Assembly (NCBI GenBank): GCA_029721435.1
Contig: CM056577.1
Coordinates: forward strand, 29,046,719 to 29,110,718
DNA: 64,000 nt
Direction of reading: 5' to 3'
Origin: Gymnothorax reevesii
Taxonomy: Eukaryota > Chordata > Actinopteri > Anguilliformes > Muraenidae
Shown: positions 28,979 to 39,400 of the stretch, piece after piece
Layout: each line of letters begins with the position of its first letter
How positions within the stretch are numbered: position 1 is the stretch's first letter
Notes under the pieces: generated by a model
The model's database searches: none
Told to the model about the DNA's origin: nothing
Seen by the model: only the letters and a program-made list of their open reading frames with translations
Made by a program: the position numbers and the translations under genes

Positions 28979-29727
28979 CAGTGGTCACCATCCCTGTTCT
29001 GGGAGATCTACTGTCTCATAGGTCTTCACTCTAACTATAACCTCTTCCTGGATCTGTACTGTCCTGTACTTCTTCACTCCAACCGTAACCAGTTCCAGAG
29101 TCTGTACTGTCTTATTGGTCTTCACTCCAAACATAACCAGTTCCTGGATCTGGACTGTCCAATAGGTCATTACTCCAACCATAAACTGTTCCTGGAGCTG
29201 TACTGTCCTGTAGGTCTTCACTCCAACCATGAACTGTTCCTGGAACTGTACTGTCCCTTAGGTCTTTGCTCCAAACACAAATGGTTTCTGGAACTGTACT
29301 GTCCTATAGGTCTTTACTGCAACCATAAACTGTTTCCGGATCTGTACTGTCCTGTTGGTCGTCACTCCGAACATAACCAGTTCCTGAAACTGTGCCGTCC
29401 CTTAGGTCTTCGCTCCAAACATAACCGGTTCCTGGAACTGTGCCTTCCCTTATGTCTTCGCTCCAAACATAACCAGTTGCTGGAACGGTACTGTCTTCAC
29501 TCCAACCATAAACTGTTCCTGGAGCTCTACGGCCCCATAGATCTTCACTCCAACCATAATCTCTTCCACAAGCTCTTCGGTCTCATAGGTGTTTACTCCA
29601 ACCATAACAAAGTACACTGCATTAAACAGCTTGAGATCTTGTTGAGCTCCTAATTAGGAAAGTCAGGCATGTCAGATTACGAAAATTCTCTGGAGGGGAG
29701 AACCAGGAACAGGATTGGTCAACACTG
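28979..29727. mobile_element. hAT-type non-autonomous element expanded by a minisatellite
   Basis: Ends are imperfect inverted repeats: CAGTGGTCACCATCCCTGTTC on the left and the reverse complement of gaacaggattggtcaacactg on the right. The flanking octamers ccatgatg and gtataatg match at 5 of 8 positions, consistent with an eroded 8-bp duplication. Most of the interior is a 48-bp tandem array. No transposase. Confidence 0.65.
28989..29612 (+). repeat. 48-bp minisatellite, about 12 units
   Basis: The unit resembles ctgtactgtcctataggtct followed by tcactccaaccataaactgttcctgga. Because 48 is a multiple of three and no unit carries a stop, it yields a 226-residue open frame of 16-residue repeats (LHSNHKLFLELYCPIG-like). 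This is a by-product of the array, not a recognised gene. Confidence 0.9.
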
Positions 29728-29984
29728 GTATAATGCATCAGTCAGCACAGTTATGAGCCGCAGAACATAATGGTAGATCAGATGGCTGGTGCAAGTGAAG
29801 TCAACACCAAATCCAACTGTGTTTCAGCCTACCTACCACTTGCCATGTGATCAAGTGAATCCCTGAGCTTGTCCTGAAGATCTGCCGTTCCACTGGCTTC
29901 CATTTCATTTACAAGAGCAATCACAGTCAGGCGCATCTAGTTTTACAGATGAGCAGCTCAGCAAGATCTGTGGCTGTAGAATGA

Positions 29985-30058
29985 GGTGCGTGCGCGTGTG
30001 CGTGCGTGCGTGCGTGCGTGTATGTGTGTGCATGCATGTGTGTGTGTTTGTGTGTGTG
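29985..30058. repeat. (TG/CG)n microsatellite
   Basis: Alternating purine-pyrimidine tract, first GTGCGTGC-rich then GTGTGT-rich. Confidence 0.95.
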
Positions 30059-31368
30059 CTACATTAGTGTTAAAGTAAAAATCTACTGGTCCACAGATCT
30101 CCATGAGCACCGCCACACTATTCCTTCCTCCCGACTCATTAAACAGATTGAATCTCCATAATGATGGAGGGTTTCTATAGATCCCCTGGTCATTCATACT
30201 CAAAGAAAGAAAGGAGTAAAAAAATTTGCAATCAGAAAGAGTCCTATGATTGTAAACCTTATATTATGGAGTTTTGGCAGTGGATGCTGCTAGAATAAAT
30301 AAATAACTAAATAAACATTTTAATGTTGCGTTTAGCAATCGATGCTTTCAAGCTTTTGACTGACATCATATGGTGCAATGGCTAAGGCTCTTTTCCAGAG
30401 CTCCCTGTGATCTGGAAATATGTAGCAAATCCTTTGGAGCACGTTTCTGGCAATAAAAGAAAAGCCTTTGAACTTGGGACTTTTACTGACAAAAAAAAAT
30501 TCTACAAAAAGTGAAAAACTAAATTATTACTGATCACGGGAGGGCTGTGTCTTGCCGGACCTCCTGTGTCTCACTGTGTGACTGTTGAATATTACTGTAA
30601 TCCTCATTTTATGACTGTGCATGGCCATGTGCAGCTGTGAAAGCATGTTTTGTGTTTGAGGTGTGTGGATCTATTATTGTGTGTAGTGTTTCATTGGTCC
30701 TTGGTTCCACCATACATTCATTCCAATACATTCTCATTTTAATGCTTAAGTTTAGCAAAATGCTTAAGTTTTGCTATGTTTTTGCTTAGTGACTGCTCTA
30801 CCCCTGCTTTTTAAAACCCATAAACCGAAGACTTTTTTAAGCACTGCTGTCTCTGTTTTAGTTTGAGAGCTTCGGGATTGCGTTTTAGTGTGGACGGACA
30901 TGGCTTTCATTTTAAAACGATGCTCTAACAGTGTGGGTGTAGCCTGAGGGCTTGATTGAGTTCAACATTGTTTCATCATACGCACAACGTTGTTTTATCG
31001 TTCTAGCTGTACTGTCTGTGTTCAGTGTGTGCGGTGCTGTATTTTGTGCCATACGCCCTGTTTGTACTTTATCCATGTGCAGGTGTTCAGGAATCCCAGA
31101 GGACGGTGAGGTTGTTTCAGAACTCTCACTCTCAGACGCAATTAATGCTCCACTGCCTGCAGGTAGAGCTTCAAGCTTATCTGAACATCAGTCCTTAACC
31201 TTAGTGTTGTGTCAGTCTCAGTTTTAATGAGCTCATTATGTAAAGGTAACATCTGTTTTTGTGCAGCACTTTTCAAACATGTTATTGAGTATGAAAGAAC
31301 TGTGCTTGTTAGTAGTTCTCAGAAAGTCTGGATCAATTATGAAATATCATGTTGATGAAATGATAAGT

Positions 31369-32135
31369 CGTCCCTTGAGAATCAGCTGATTCTATGTCCA
31401 CTTTTTGCAGTAATGGAGTTAAGCATACCAGGACATTCTAAAATCAGTTAGGTTCATGTCACTTAGTGCTTAGCTCCAACCTGAAGTCCACACCAGATTA
31501 ACACGTAGAAACATTTAGCTCTATATCCTGAATGGGGCTCATTTCAAATCAGGTGGTTCTATGTCCAAGGAACCAATCAGGGTCCGTACCTGGATCATGT
31601 GACATTCACTCAAAATGGCCAAGGAGCACATATAAACCACAATATGAGAACTCCTCGGAAAAAACGTTCAATTTTGATCCCTTCTGAAAGACTAATGGAT
31701 TATTTTGATGGGTAAGTTGTTCACCAACAATGTATACACACTGTAAATCTTAATTTTGTCATGTTAGGACTGGTGTGGAAAAGTCACATTCGTCAATGTG
31801 CATGGACATAGAACTTCCTGATTTTGATCATACGTAAAACCAGTAAAGGCACCAGGTCCTGTGTTGGACATAGAACTTGCTGACCAAGGGCAACTTGCGT
31901 TCCTCGGAATCAGAAAGTTCTATTTCCATTTTTGACTGCTTATATCTCTAAGCCCATGGAGATTTTGAACATGTTTGCAATATGTTTAGGATACCTTCCA
32001 CAGTCAACAATATTCCACACAAAATACATTTTGATAACTCTCTAAACATCAGAGATAAGACAGTTGAAATGTTCAAACTCCATTTTCTCAAAATGAGGAA
32101 AAGTGGACATAGAACCAGCTGATTCTCAAGGGACG
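31369..32135. mobile_element. 767-bp inverted-repeat element, unclassified
   Basis: The terminal 37 bases (31369-31405, starting CGTCCCTTGAGAATCAGCTG) are repeated in reverse complement at 32099-32135 with one mismatch. AAGT lies directly outside both ends (31365-31368, 32136-32139), a likely 4-bp target duplication. The motif TTCTATGTCC or its complement occurs in both ends and several times inside. There is no open frame for a transposase, so it is a non-autonomous DNA transposon of unresolved superfamily. Confidence 0.8.
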
Positions 32136-32214
32136 AAGTATATTTCTTTTTTATTTTCAAGCTGTTAAAAAGGCTCTGAGATCTGACGGACCTCAAACGG
32201 AACATAAGAGTCAA

Positions 32215-32415
32215 CCCCTTTATGCAGATATAGACGCCGGCGTCCATAAATTCCGAAATTTAATTTAGAAATAATTCTGCAATTGAAATTCCAAATGTCT
32301 TGCTGCACTGGAATAATTTCCAAAGTCTCTGTGACACAAATACTGAGTTGTAAATCTAAAATAGGCTCATGTATTACAGGAAAAATTGGCACTATTTGTA
32401 TTCTGCGCAAAGGGG
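32215..32415 (-). mobile_element. TTAA-type mini-element (copy D), 201 bp
   Basis: Termini CCCCTTTATGCAGATATAGACG and ...TCTGCGCAAAGGGG match the two different ends of the long copies, with TCAA (32211-32214) and TTAA (32416-32419) outside. A perfect palindrome GACGCCGGCGTC lies just inside the left end. It appears to be a short derivative of the family seen at 6621-8574 and 59948-61854. Confidence 0.7.
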
Positions 32416-32974
32416 TTAATTAGTCCTCATTAGTCAAAATTGCTCTGTTTTTAATTGTTTGTTTGTTTCTGTCCACCTTCAGAAGAGCCAAATCCACCCA
32501 GTGACTTACAGAATGAGAGCTAAAAAAAAATTTGCTTGACCTCTCCATGCCCTTGGACCTGTGGAATATGGCTGACTCCCTCACTGGGAAAGATGACCGT
32601 GCTCCAGAGAAGATCACATTCGAGTCGTTTGAATTTGGCCCATTTGCACAGTGGTTCTTATGACTTTCTCGATGGTTTTTTTTCTGGCGTACGATGGAAT
32701 ACTTTTGTATGCGCTTAATAAAATGAAAAAAGAGACAAAATTTCCACTTCCTTTACCCTCTCTATTTGCATGGTCTACAGCCTCTGTTCTGCCGGGATCA
32801 TCCTGTTTTATACTCTTATTATTAAAACATTTTCAGCCAAACAGCTGTATAAAAAAAAAAAAAGGCATGTCTGTGTCTCTCAAGGGTCGTATGAGCTGGC
32901 ATAATGTAATCATTTTCTGTACTAACTAAGTTGGAAATGGGAACGCCATAGAGAATAAATAATCCACACTGAAT

Positions 32975-33300
32975 TAGGGTTGTCGCAGTGAGTAGCACTG
33001 CTGCCTCATAGCAGGATGGCCAAATTCAGCATGGGGCCTTTATGTTAGGAGTTTGCATGTTCTTCCCGTGTTTGTGCAGGTTTCCTTCCTCAGCCCAAAA
33101 CTATGAATGGACTGGAGACTTTACGCTGCCCGTAGGTATGATTGTGTAAGCGAATGGTATGGGAGCCCTGAGGTGGATTGGCGAGCTGTACAGGGTGAGT
33201 CCCTGCCTTTCACCCATCGTCAGCAGGGATAGGCTCCACCTCCCCTGTGACCCTAGTGAGGAAGAAGTGGTATAGATCATGGGTGGATGAATGGAAGTAT
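32975..33300 (+). repeat. L2/SINE-like retroposon fragment
   Basis: Contains gtcgcagtgagtagcactgc, gtttgcatgttcttcccgtg and a tail ggataggctccacctcccct ending in gggtggatgaatgg, the typical order of a widespread fish retroposon. Confidence 0.6.
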
Positions 33301-33904
33301 GAATTATGGTTGGAATTAACAAAAAGCCAAGAAATAAAGCGCTATTTATTCATACTGTATGGTGCGAATGTACATGAACAGAGTTTCTCAGATTCCTTGA
33401 TGACCAAAGATTCTCTTTCCTCCTTTATAGTTCAGCATTAGGTCACACGCATATCTTATTCTAATTTCTACTGGCTAGAATTTTTCACAGCTGTTGCTTT
33501 CTGGAACATTCATATAAGAACCTTATTTTTTATCATAAACATGGTTCTGTTTTTGTTTATTTTAGGTCAGTGCACATTTCTCTTCTTCTCGCTATCCCTT
33601 GCTAGGTCTTCACCGGTGGTAAAATTTTAAATTGTTTGCAAATTTAAAATTACTTTTTGAATTTGCATTCCTCCTGATGTTTCTTGTGCTGCCACACTTG
33701 TTTTTACGATGTAATTTCATTCTTTTCAACTTATGAACACTTTATAATCAATCCCTTATTGTTCTATTAATTATTTGCCTATACTAGTAATATAATATAC
33801 TAAATTATACACTAATATGCTCAATTTAGATTGCGCATGGGGCAACTAGGGGTCTTCATTATGAAGCAGGATAACAGAGTCATCCAGATAATCGCTCTAA
33901 GTTA

Positions 33905-34230
33905 AGATGAGATCTCAGGATAAGATACACTTTATTGAACCCCGTGGGGTAATTTGTCCTCTGCATTTGACCCATCCTATTGTTAGGAGTGGTGGGCAGC
34001 CACAGAGAAGCGCCTGGGGACTAACTCCAGTTCTAAAGCCAGTACCTTGATCCTATGATGCATGTTTTTGTGGGTGGGTGAATCCAGAGTATCCAGAGGA
34101 AATCCATGCCAACACGGGGAGAACATACAAACTCCACACAGAAAGGCCCCAGGCTGGATTCAAACCCACAACCTTCTTGTGGCCGTGAGGCCACAGTGCT
34201 ATATACTACACCACCGTGCCATGCAAAGTT
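33905..34230 (-). repeat. L2/SINE-like retroposon fragment, reverse
   Basis: The minus strand reads gcatggcacggtggtgtagt..., then the gtgtggagtttgtatgttct block; the far end is aagtgtatcttatcctgaga. Same general family as the copy at 32975 but in the opposite orientation. Confidence 0.55.
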
Positions 34231-34979
34231 ACAAAGTTAAACCAAAATCATCTCAAGTTTGGAACATGGACACAAGTGAGAAGCGCTGTACCAGGTTTTA
34301 CTCAGTGCAATTATTTGGCTAAATCAAAATTCATGACATACCCACAGGGGATTCATTGATTAAATTCAGGTCCCATGCTTGGAGTGTACTTTGCGGTCAC
34401 ACTGAGATCTCAAGGAGTCCAGACAGTTGGCATTCTAAAAAGCTGTAAGGCTGTATTCCACTTCCCTTGAGACAGGGAATGATGTCACACACTAGTGCAC
34501 CGTGTTCCAGAGCGGCAAGTTGGAAAATCAACCCTGTGTTTGGAATGTAGATTTGTCCACTCACTCACTGACTTACTCATAATATGTTGTTTGCTATTTG
34601 GCGGATACACTATGCAGTATATTGCTCTACAGTTTGTGATTGTATATTCTGAACATAGTCCAAGATGGACACCTCCAGGAAAACCTTTGTTGCACTTGCC
34701 CTTTGGTGTGTTAACCATCATTAGCAGAATCACGAGATGAGATAAGGCTTTACAAGGTATTTTTGGCATTTAACACTGTAGCAACATGGATAGTTGAACA
34801 GTAGTGTATGAGCAGCTAATTTTATGAGATTGAAATAAGATGGAAGTGCTAAGAAACGGTACATTACAACACCTTACACTACCATTGATGCATAGAGCAG
34901 CCATCTTGGAATTTGAGGTTGGGGTAGGTGAGGCTCTTGCGGTTTTCCTAGTTCAAATGGAATGCACATTATTTGTAGA

Positions 34980-35254
34980 CCCTGGACGAAGTCAGGGGTA
35001 CTAAGGATCCGGCTTTGTCATGTGTCTGCTGCCACCACCACTGAGAAGATTTCCTTCCACAAATTTAAAGCTATTTCTTTTATATTTGGTATATATCGGC
35101 AGTGGTTAGGACCTGGTGCCTGTTGATTTTGGTTGCCGTGGTAACATCATTCACTAAAAAATAGACAATTTTGGGTCAAAAATAAGCCAACATGAATAAT
35201 GTGGGTGATGGTGTGCTACACCCATTGCTCGCAGGCGACCGACCTGTCTAGTTC
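34980..35254 (+). repeat. Dispersed CTAGTT-ended repeat, member 2
   Basis: Starts ccctggacgaagtcaggggt, contains tgttgattttggttgccgtg and ends cgacctgtctagttc. Shares start, middle and end features with 14853-15107. Confidence 0.6.
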
Positions 35255-35689
35255 CTATATAGTTTGCAGTTTGGATGTGAATTCCCTCAAATTGAACCTG
35301 ACAGCCTATACTCATAGAGCGGACTGATCCATGCATGAATTTGATCTCAAGCCTTTAAAATTGTATAACGTACAAATAATTACAGACCTCTCTTTATAAG
35401 TAAAATCCAATCAAAGAGTATGATTTTGAGAAGACTTTGAAACAAATGAAACTTAATGAGGATAATGAGTACAATAAATCTGTGAAAGAAATGCGAGCCC
35501 TCACAATGGTCTAACAACTCATATTTCAACCTGTTATTATTAAGAGCTAACAATAGGGTGATAAGCCATTTCTGGTTGTCACAAACATGAGGTGAGTTGT
35601 TTGGCTATCGAAAACTATCAAATGTGTGGGCTCATAGAGATGCTTATGTGAACCATGTTATAACAAGGCAATCAGAGATAGCAGACCTG

Positions 35690-35786
35690 GCCCCAGCCAC
35701 GGGCTGACAGACAGACTGACAGAAACAAACACACACACAGACATGATCATTGCTTAACCTGGCCCCCTAGGGGAGGGGCCAGGTAA
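35690..35786 (+). mobile_element. Retroposon 3' tail with terminal hairpin
   Basis: gggctgacagacagactgac, an ACACAC tract, then a hairpin with 10-bp arms ACCTGGCCCC (35757-35766) and GGGGCCAGGT (35775-35784). The organisation parallels the tail at 4331-4550. The 5' part is not delimited. Confidence 0.45.
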
Positions 35787-36018
35787 TTAGACTACTAATC
35801 AAATGGGTAAGTGTGAAAGAAATGTCAGTTTTAAAAAAAACTAGAACAACTTCACTGTTACTTCGTCGTTCTTCTACACACATCGGCGCACGGCAGGTTG
35901 ACGACTTGCTGGTACCACCCCCCCACTGTTTCACGATCGGGTTTGTCAGTATGCCATAGGCTACACGGTCTATCACTATAGGAAGTTCAGCCCGCGCGCA
36001 ACTAAGATGGTAGGTTTC

Positions 36019-36026
36019 ACTTCCGG
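36019..36026 (+). promoter_or_regulatory. ETS-type motif upstream of CDV3
   Basis: ACTTCCGG in a CpG-rich stretch about 225 bases before the CDV3 start codon. Such sites (GABP/ELK) are common in housekeeping promoters; function here is inferred. Confidence 0.35.
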
Positions 36027-36246
36027 TTGCATTCGGCATGACAGAGCGGCGTTGCCACTTCGCGAATGTGGTGCCGGCTGCGTGCCTTTCTCCGTATGAA
36101 ACACGTGAAACGGGCATTTTGAAAGATTTACTTCAAATACCAGGCGTTGTCATACAGAGGGTCGATACTGAGCATTAGAGCTGATTTGTCTTAGAAATTA
36201 GACGCCGATCGCGAACTGTCTAAGATATATATCTGTATTTTATTAT

Positions 36247-36256
36247 AAGATGGCGG
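36247..36256 (+). promoter_or_regulatory. YY1-like AAGATGGCGG overlapping the CDV3 start codon
   Basis: The start codon is embedded in AAGATGGCGG, matching the core of the known YY1 motif that often overlaps the initiator ATG of housekeeping genes. The motif is seen directly; binding is inferred. Confidence 0.4.
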
Positions 36257-36444
36257 ATATTACGAGTACTTGTGCTGAGAAGAGCCTGGACGACTTCTTT
36301 GCCAAACGGGATAAAAAGAAGAAGAAGGACAAGGGGAAGGGGAAAGAGCAATCACCGGCGGCGGGACCAGTGAATCTGAAAAAGAACAAGAAGGAGAAGG
36401 AGAAGTCTACAAAAAACGAAAATCAAGACACGCAGGTAGAGAAG
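36250..36444 (+). CDS. cdv3: cdv3 exon 1
   Basis: 65 codons from the first ATG, ending in phase 0 at VEK before GTATGC. An alternative donor GTAGAG at 36435 would shorten it by ten bases and shift the frame, so the 36444 end is preferred. Confidence 0.9.
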
Positions 36445-39400
36445 GTATGCGAATAACGTTAGCTCGGCTGGCTGGCTAGCTACGTTATCAGTTTGACGCC
36501 AGTGATGTGGGTCGCCTCGGTAGCGTTAGATGACCAACTTCTTCGGCCCGCGGTGTAAAACTCATACCTCTGATTACATTATTAAATTAATTTACAAAAC
36601 ATTAACGTTTTTTCCCCAGTGTTGTTATCCTATGCTTCGTGACGATGTTTCAACAGTTCAACTCGACATAGCGGAACGAACGAAGCTGCTTTCACACCGG
36701 ACGCGAAACGAATGTTTCGCATTAGAGATGACAAAGTCAGTGCTAAGACGCCAATACACGCGTTCGCGTGTATTCGCGTCTTCGCATTGACTTTGAATGT
36801 AATCAGTCGTGCGAAAAATTCGTTTCGCGTCCAGTGTGAAAACGGATTGACCAGATTAGTTGTCTAGTGGAGAATCTGGCTAGTCTTCCAGGCGCTTGTT
36901 GGATTATTTTTCATAACCAAGTTCAGGAGAAAGTGTAGTTACATATTATCTGATTGCTTTACATACCAGTCACGTACAATCTGATTGTACGGAACTGGAA
37001 TTGTAAGACAATCTAATTGGCTGAAGTATGGTTTAGAGCGGAAGCGGTACCACAGCTTGGTTAGGGAAAAAATAAGCGCGCCTCACGCTCTCTGCTGCCC
37101 AGTCAGATGGTCGGCGCACACATGCGATCTCGGTGTACCGGGTCGCTAACGTTATACCCTGTGTTGGCCTCACTGATATCTTGCCATTTTGTTAGTAATT
37201 GCTGCCTAATTTACACAATAACATGGAATACCACGAAGGGGTGAATCACGGCCAGTGGGCCTAATTCGGTTCCTTGAAGCAGTGCATCAGCAAGCTAGCG
37301 AAGTTTTTTTTTTTTTTTTTTTTTTCTCCTTCGAGATGCTAGTTAGCTTGCTAGGTATCATTGGCTACAATGTGAATTCAATAGATACAATGCTAGCAAG
37401 GTAACTAGCTACCGCACCAATGTTTGCATATGGGGTATCCCTATGCCCTTGTCAGTTGAAACTGATTCCTTATGTCACGTTTATTCAAATATTAAGTGTT
37501 AAATAAAGCACGTGTTACTTGGGTGAGGGTTTGTAAGTTCGGCCACGCAATGCTTGATCGAAAGCGCACGTACAGTTGTAGGATTACACCGGCCACGGTT
37601 TTCGAATCGTAAGGTTAGCCCAAACAGGGTGACTAAGTCTGCAGAAATGTAATAATTAGGGTCGGGGTGTCTCCAGGCGAATGATAGTCTGAAATGATAG
37701 ACGACCAGACAGCAGATGACGAATGGTATTCCGCTGGGGACTTGGAATGCTTAGGTGGCAGTCTGTTATAGTATTTTACAATTCCCGCATTACCTGTGTG
37801 TTCCAGCATGTGAACTGGGCCTGCCGACGGACACTGTGATCGCTTGCTGCTTTGAAAATGTCCTGAGATCTCTATTCGACCAAATGGCCCGTACTCTGTC
37901 GTCTGCATGTCATCCGATTCTCAGTGGAGTGTGCGAGTGAAACTCTCATCGGGACAATTCATCTGCGATGTCAGTCACATTGGAGTAGCCGCGGTGAATG
38001 GGATGGACGGGACGTCGAATTTTCTTGTTTCAGCTGTTTCATTCAACCTGTATTTCCAGCAGGGGCATAATGCTCCTGGATGGGCCTTTGGAAATAGCGT
38101 GAATTCATTGTGCAGCATTTACATATAATTGAATGGTTCTGACAGTTTCTTTCTGCGATCTGTGAAGCCCGGTGTTATTGGGTTCGAGTCCTGTTGGGTT
38201 TTATTCTACAGCCTCTGCGTTTCTTTCCCTCTGCTGGAAAGCTCCCATTTTTCACTGGTGTGAGATGCTGGAAGGTGTTGCAGGAGAACATATGGCGAAT
38301 TGCTGCACTCCATCTGCGAGTGCTGCGAGAGTAACTGATTATTGCTTGTTGGAGAGAGAACTTGCCGAAAAGTTGTTTGAAAAAGATATGGTGCCTCTTA
38401 TCAGAGCCCGTATGCACAGTTCCCGTTGTTAGGCTTGTTTATTCTTACTGCAACACTAGTGTAGGACAAACTCTGACTTGGGGTAAAATAATCGGCTGCA
38501 GCCTCCTCCGTTTTGATGACTAGTCTTGAACACACTTTTACTCCATTTTACAGCTGCTATTCTCCCTCGGCTGACCACTCAAGATTTGGGGAACCCTTCT
38601 ATCAGGCTGCCTAGATGCTTATTAATGATGTCTGCTTTAAATTGCAGGGGCCTGCCTAGCTGTCACGGAATTACAGTCCCACTACATTTTGGGTTGTAAC
38701 TCTACAACTAAATAAGATAAAATCAAGTATGATGTGTCATTGAAGGTATTAACTTGTTCTTTAATATTACTTTGTGAAAATATTTTTTTTGAGAAATTTT
38801 CATAGAAGAAACAAGCAAAAACTTCTCCGTCACGGAATTGCACAAAATTGATGTGGTTTTTTTAATGTTGTGTTTAACTATTCAGAAAATGATGTTCCTG
38901 TCATAGTTAAGTTATGAAACTTCAATATGTTCATATTTAAGGTGTTTTTTGTGAATACTGTAAGTTATAGAAACAAATATTGACTTTAACCCTGCTTTAT
39001 GGGCAAGAAATTTCAAAAAGTCAATGTCTAGGAATTACAAGAGGCAAATTGTCACGGAATGACAGCAATAGTATTAATTAGTTTCAATGTACTTATTTCA
39101 ATATATTATACATGTATACATAATTATTTACATTTTTACAGTTAAGCAATGTATTACAATGAGTTTTCCGCTTATAATGACCAATCATAACACATACTTC
39201 AAATTTTTTTTTTATTCTCCATGTCAACATTGGCTTGGCGGCCCCCTGCAGTCAAATCCATATACCTGTACTCCTTGCAGCTTTGTGGTGACCGTGGCCC
39301 CATAGTTTGTCAATTTCAAAGTGTGATTCCTGCGGCCTGGTTCTCAAAGCAGAATTATTTTGATGGATAACTGTGCTGGTTAAAATATGAAACATGGACT

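Larger units (their letters stand above)
28830..36249. other. Intergenic interval BFSP2-CDV3
   Basis: No further gene recognised. The BFSP2 3' UTR begins here; AATAAA at 30294-30299 is a possible but unproven poly(A) signal. The interval holds a hAT element with a minisatellite, a TG/GC tract, a 767-bp inverted-repeat element, a TTAA mini-element, L2/SINE pieces, a CTAGTT repeat, a retroposon tail and the CpG-richer CDV3 promoter region (about 35870-36249). Confidence 0.65.

Noticed and set aside
28973..29653. 226-codon open frame as a candidate repeat protein
   Set aside because: It exists only because the 48-bp tandem unit is divisible by three and lacks stops; it has no independent signs of coding.
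35767..36117. 116-codon minus-strand frame upstream of CDV3 as a divergent gene
   Set aside because: It sits in CpG-rich promoter-like DNA, shows no domain or family similarity and no splice or start context.
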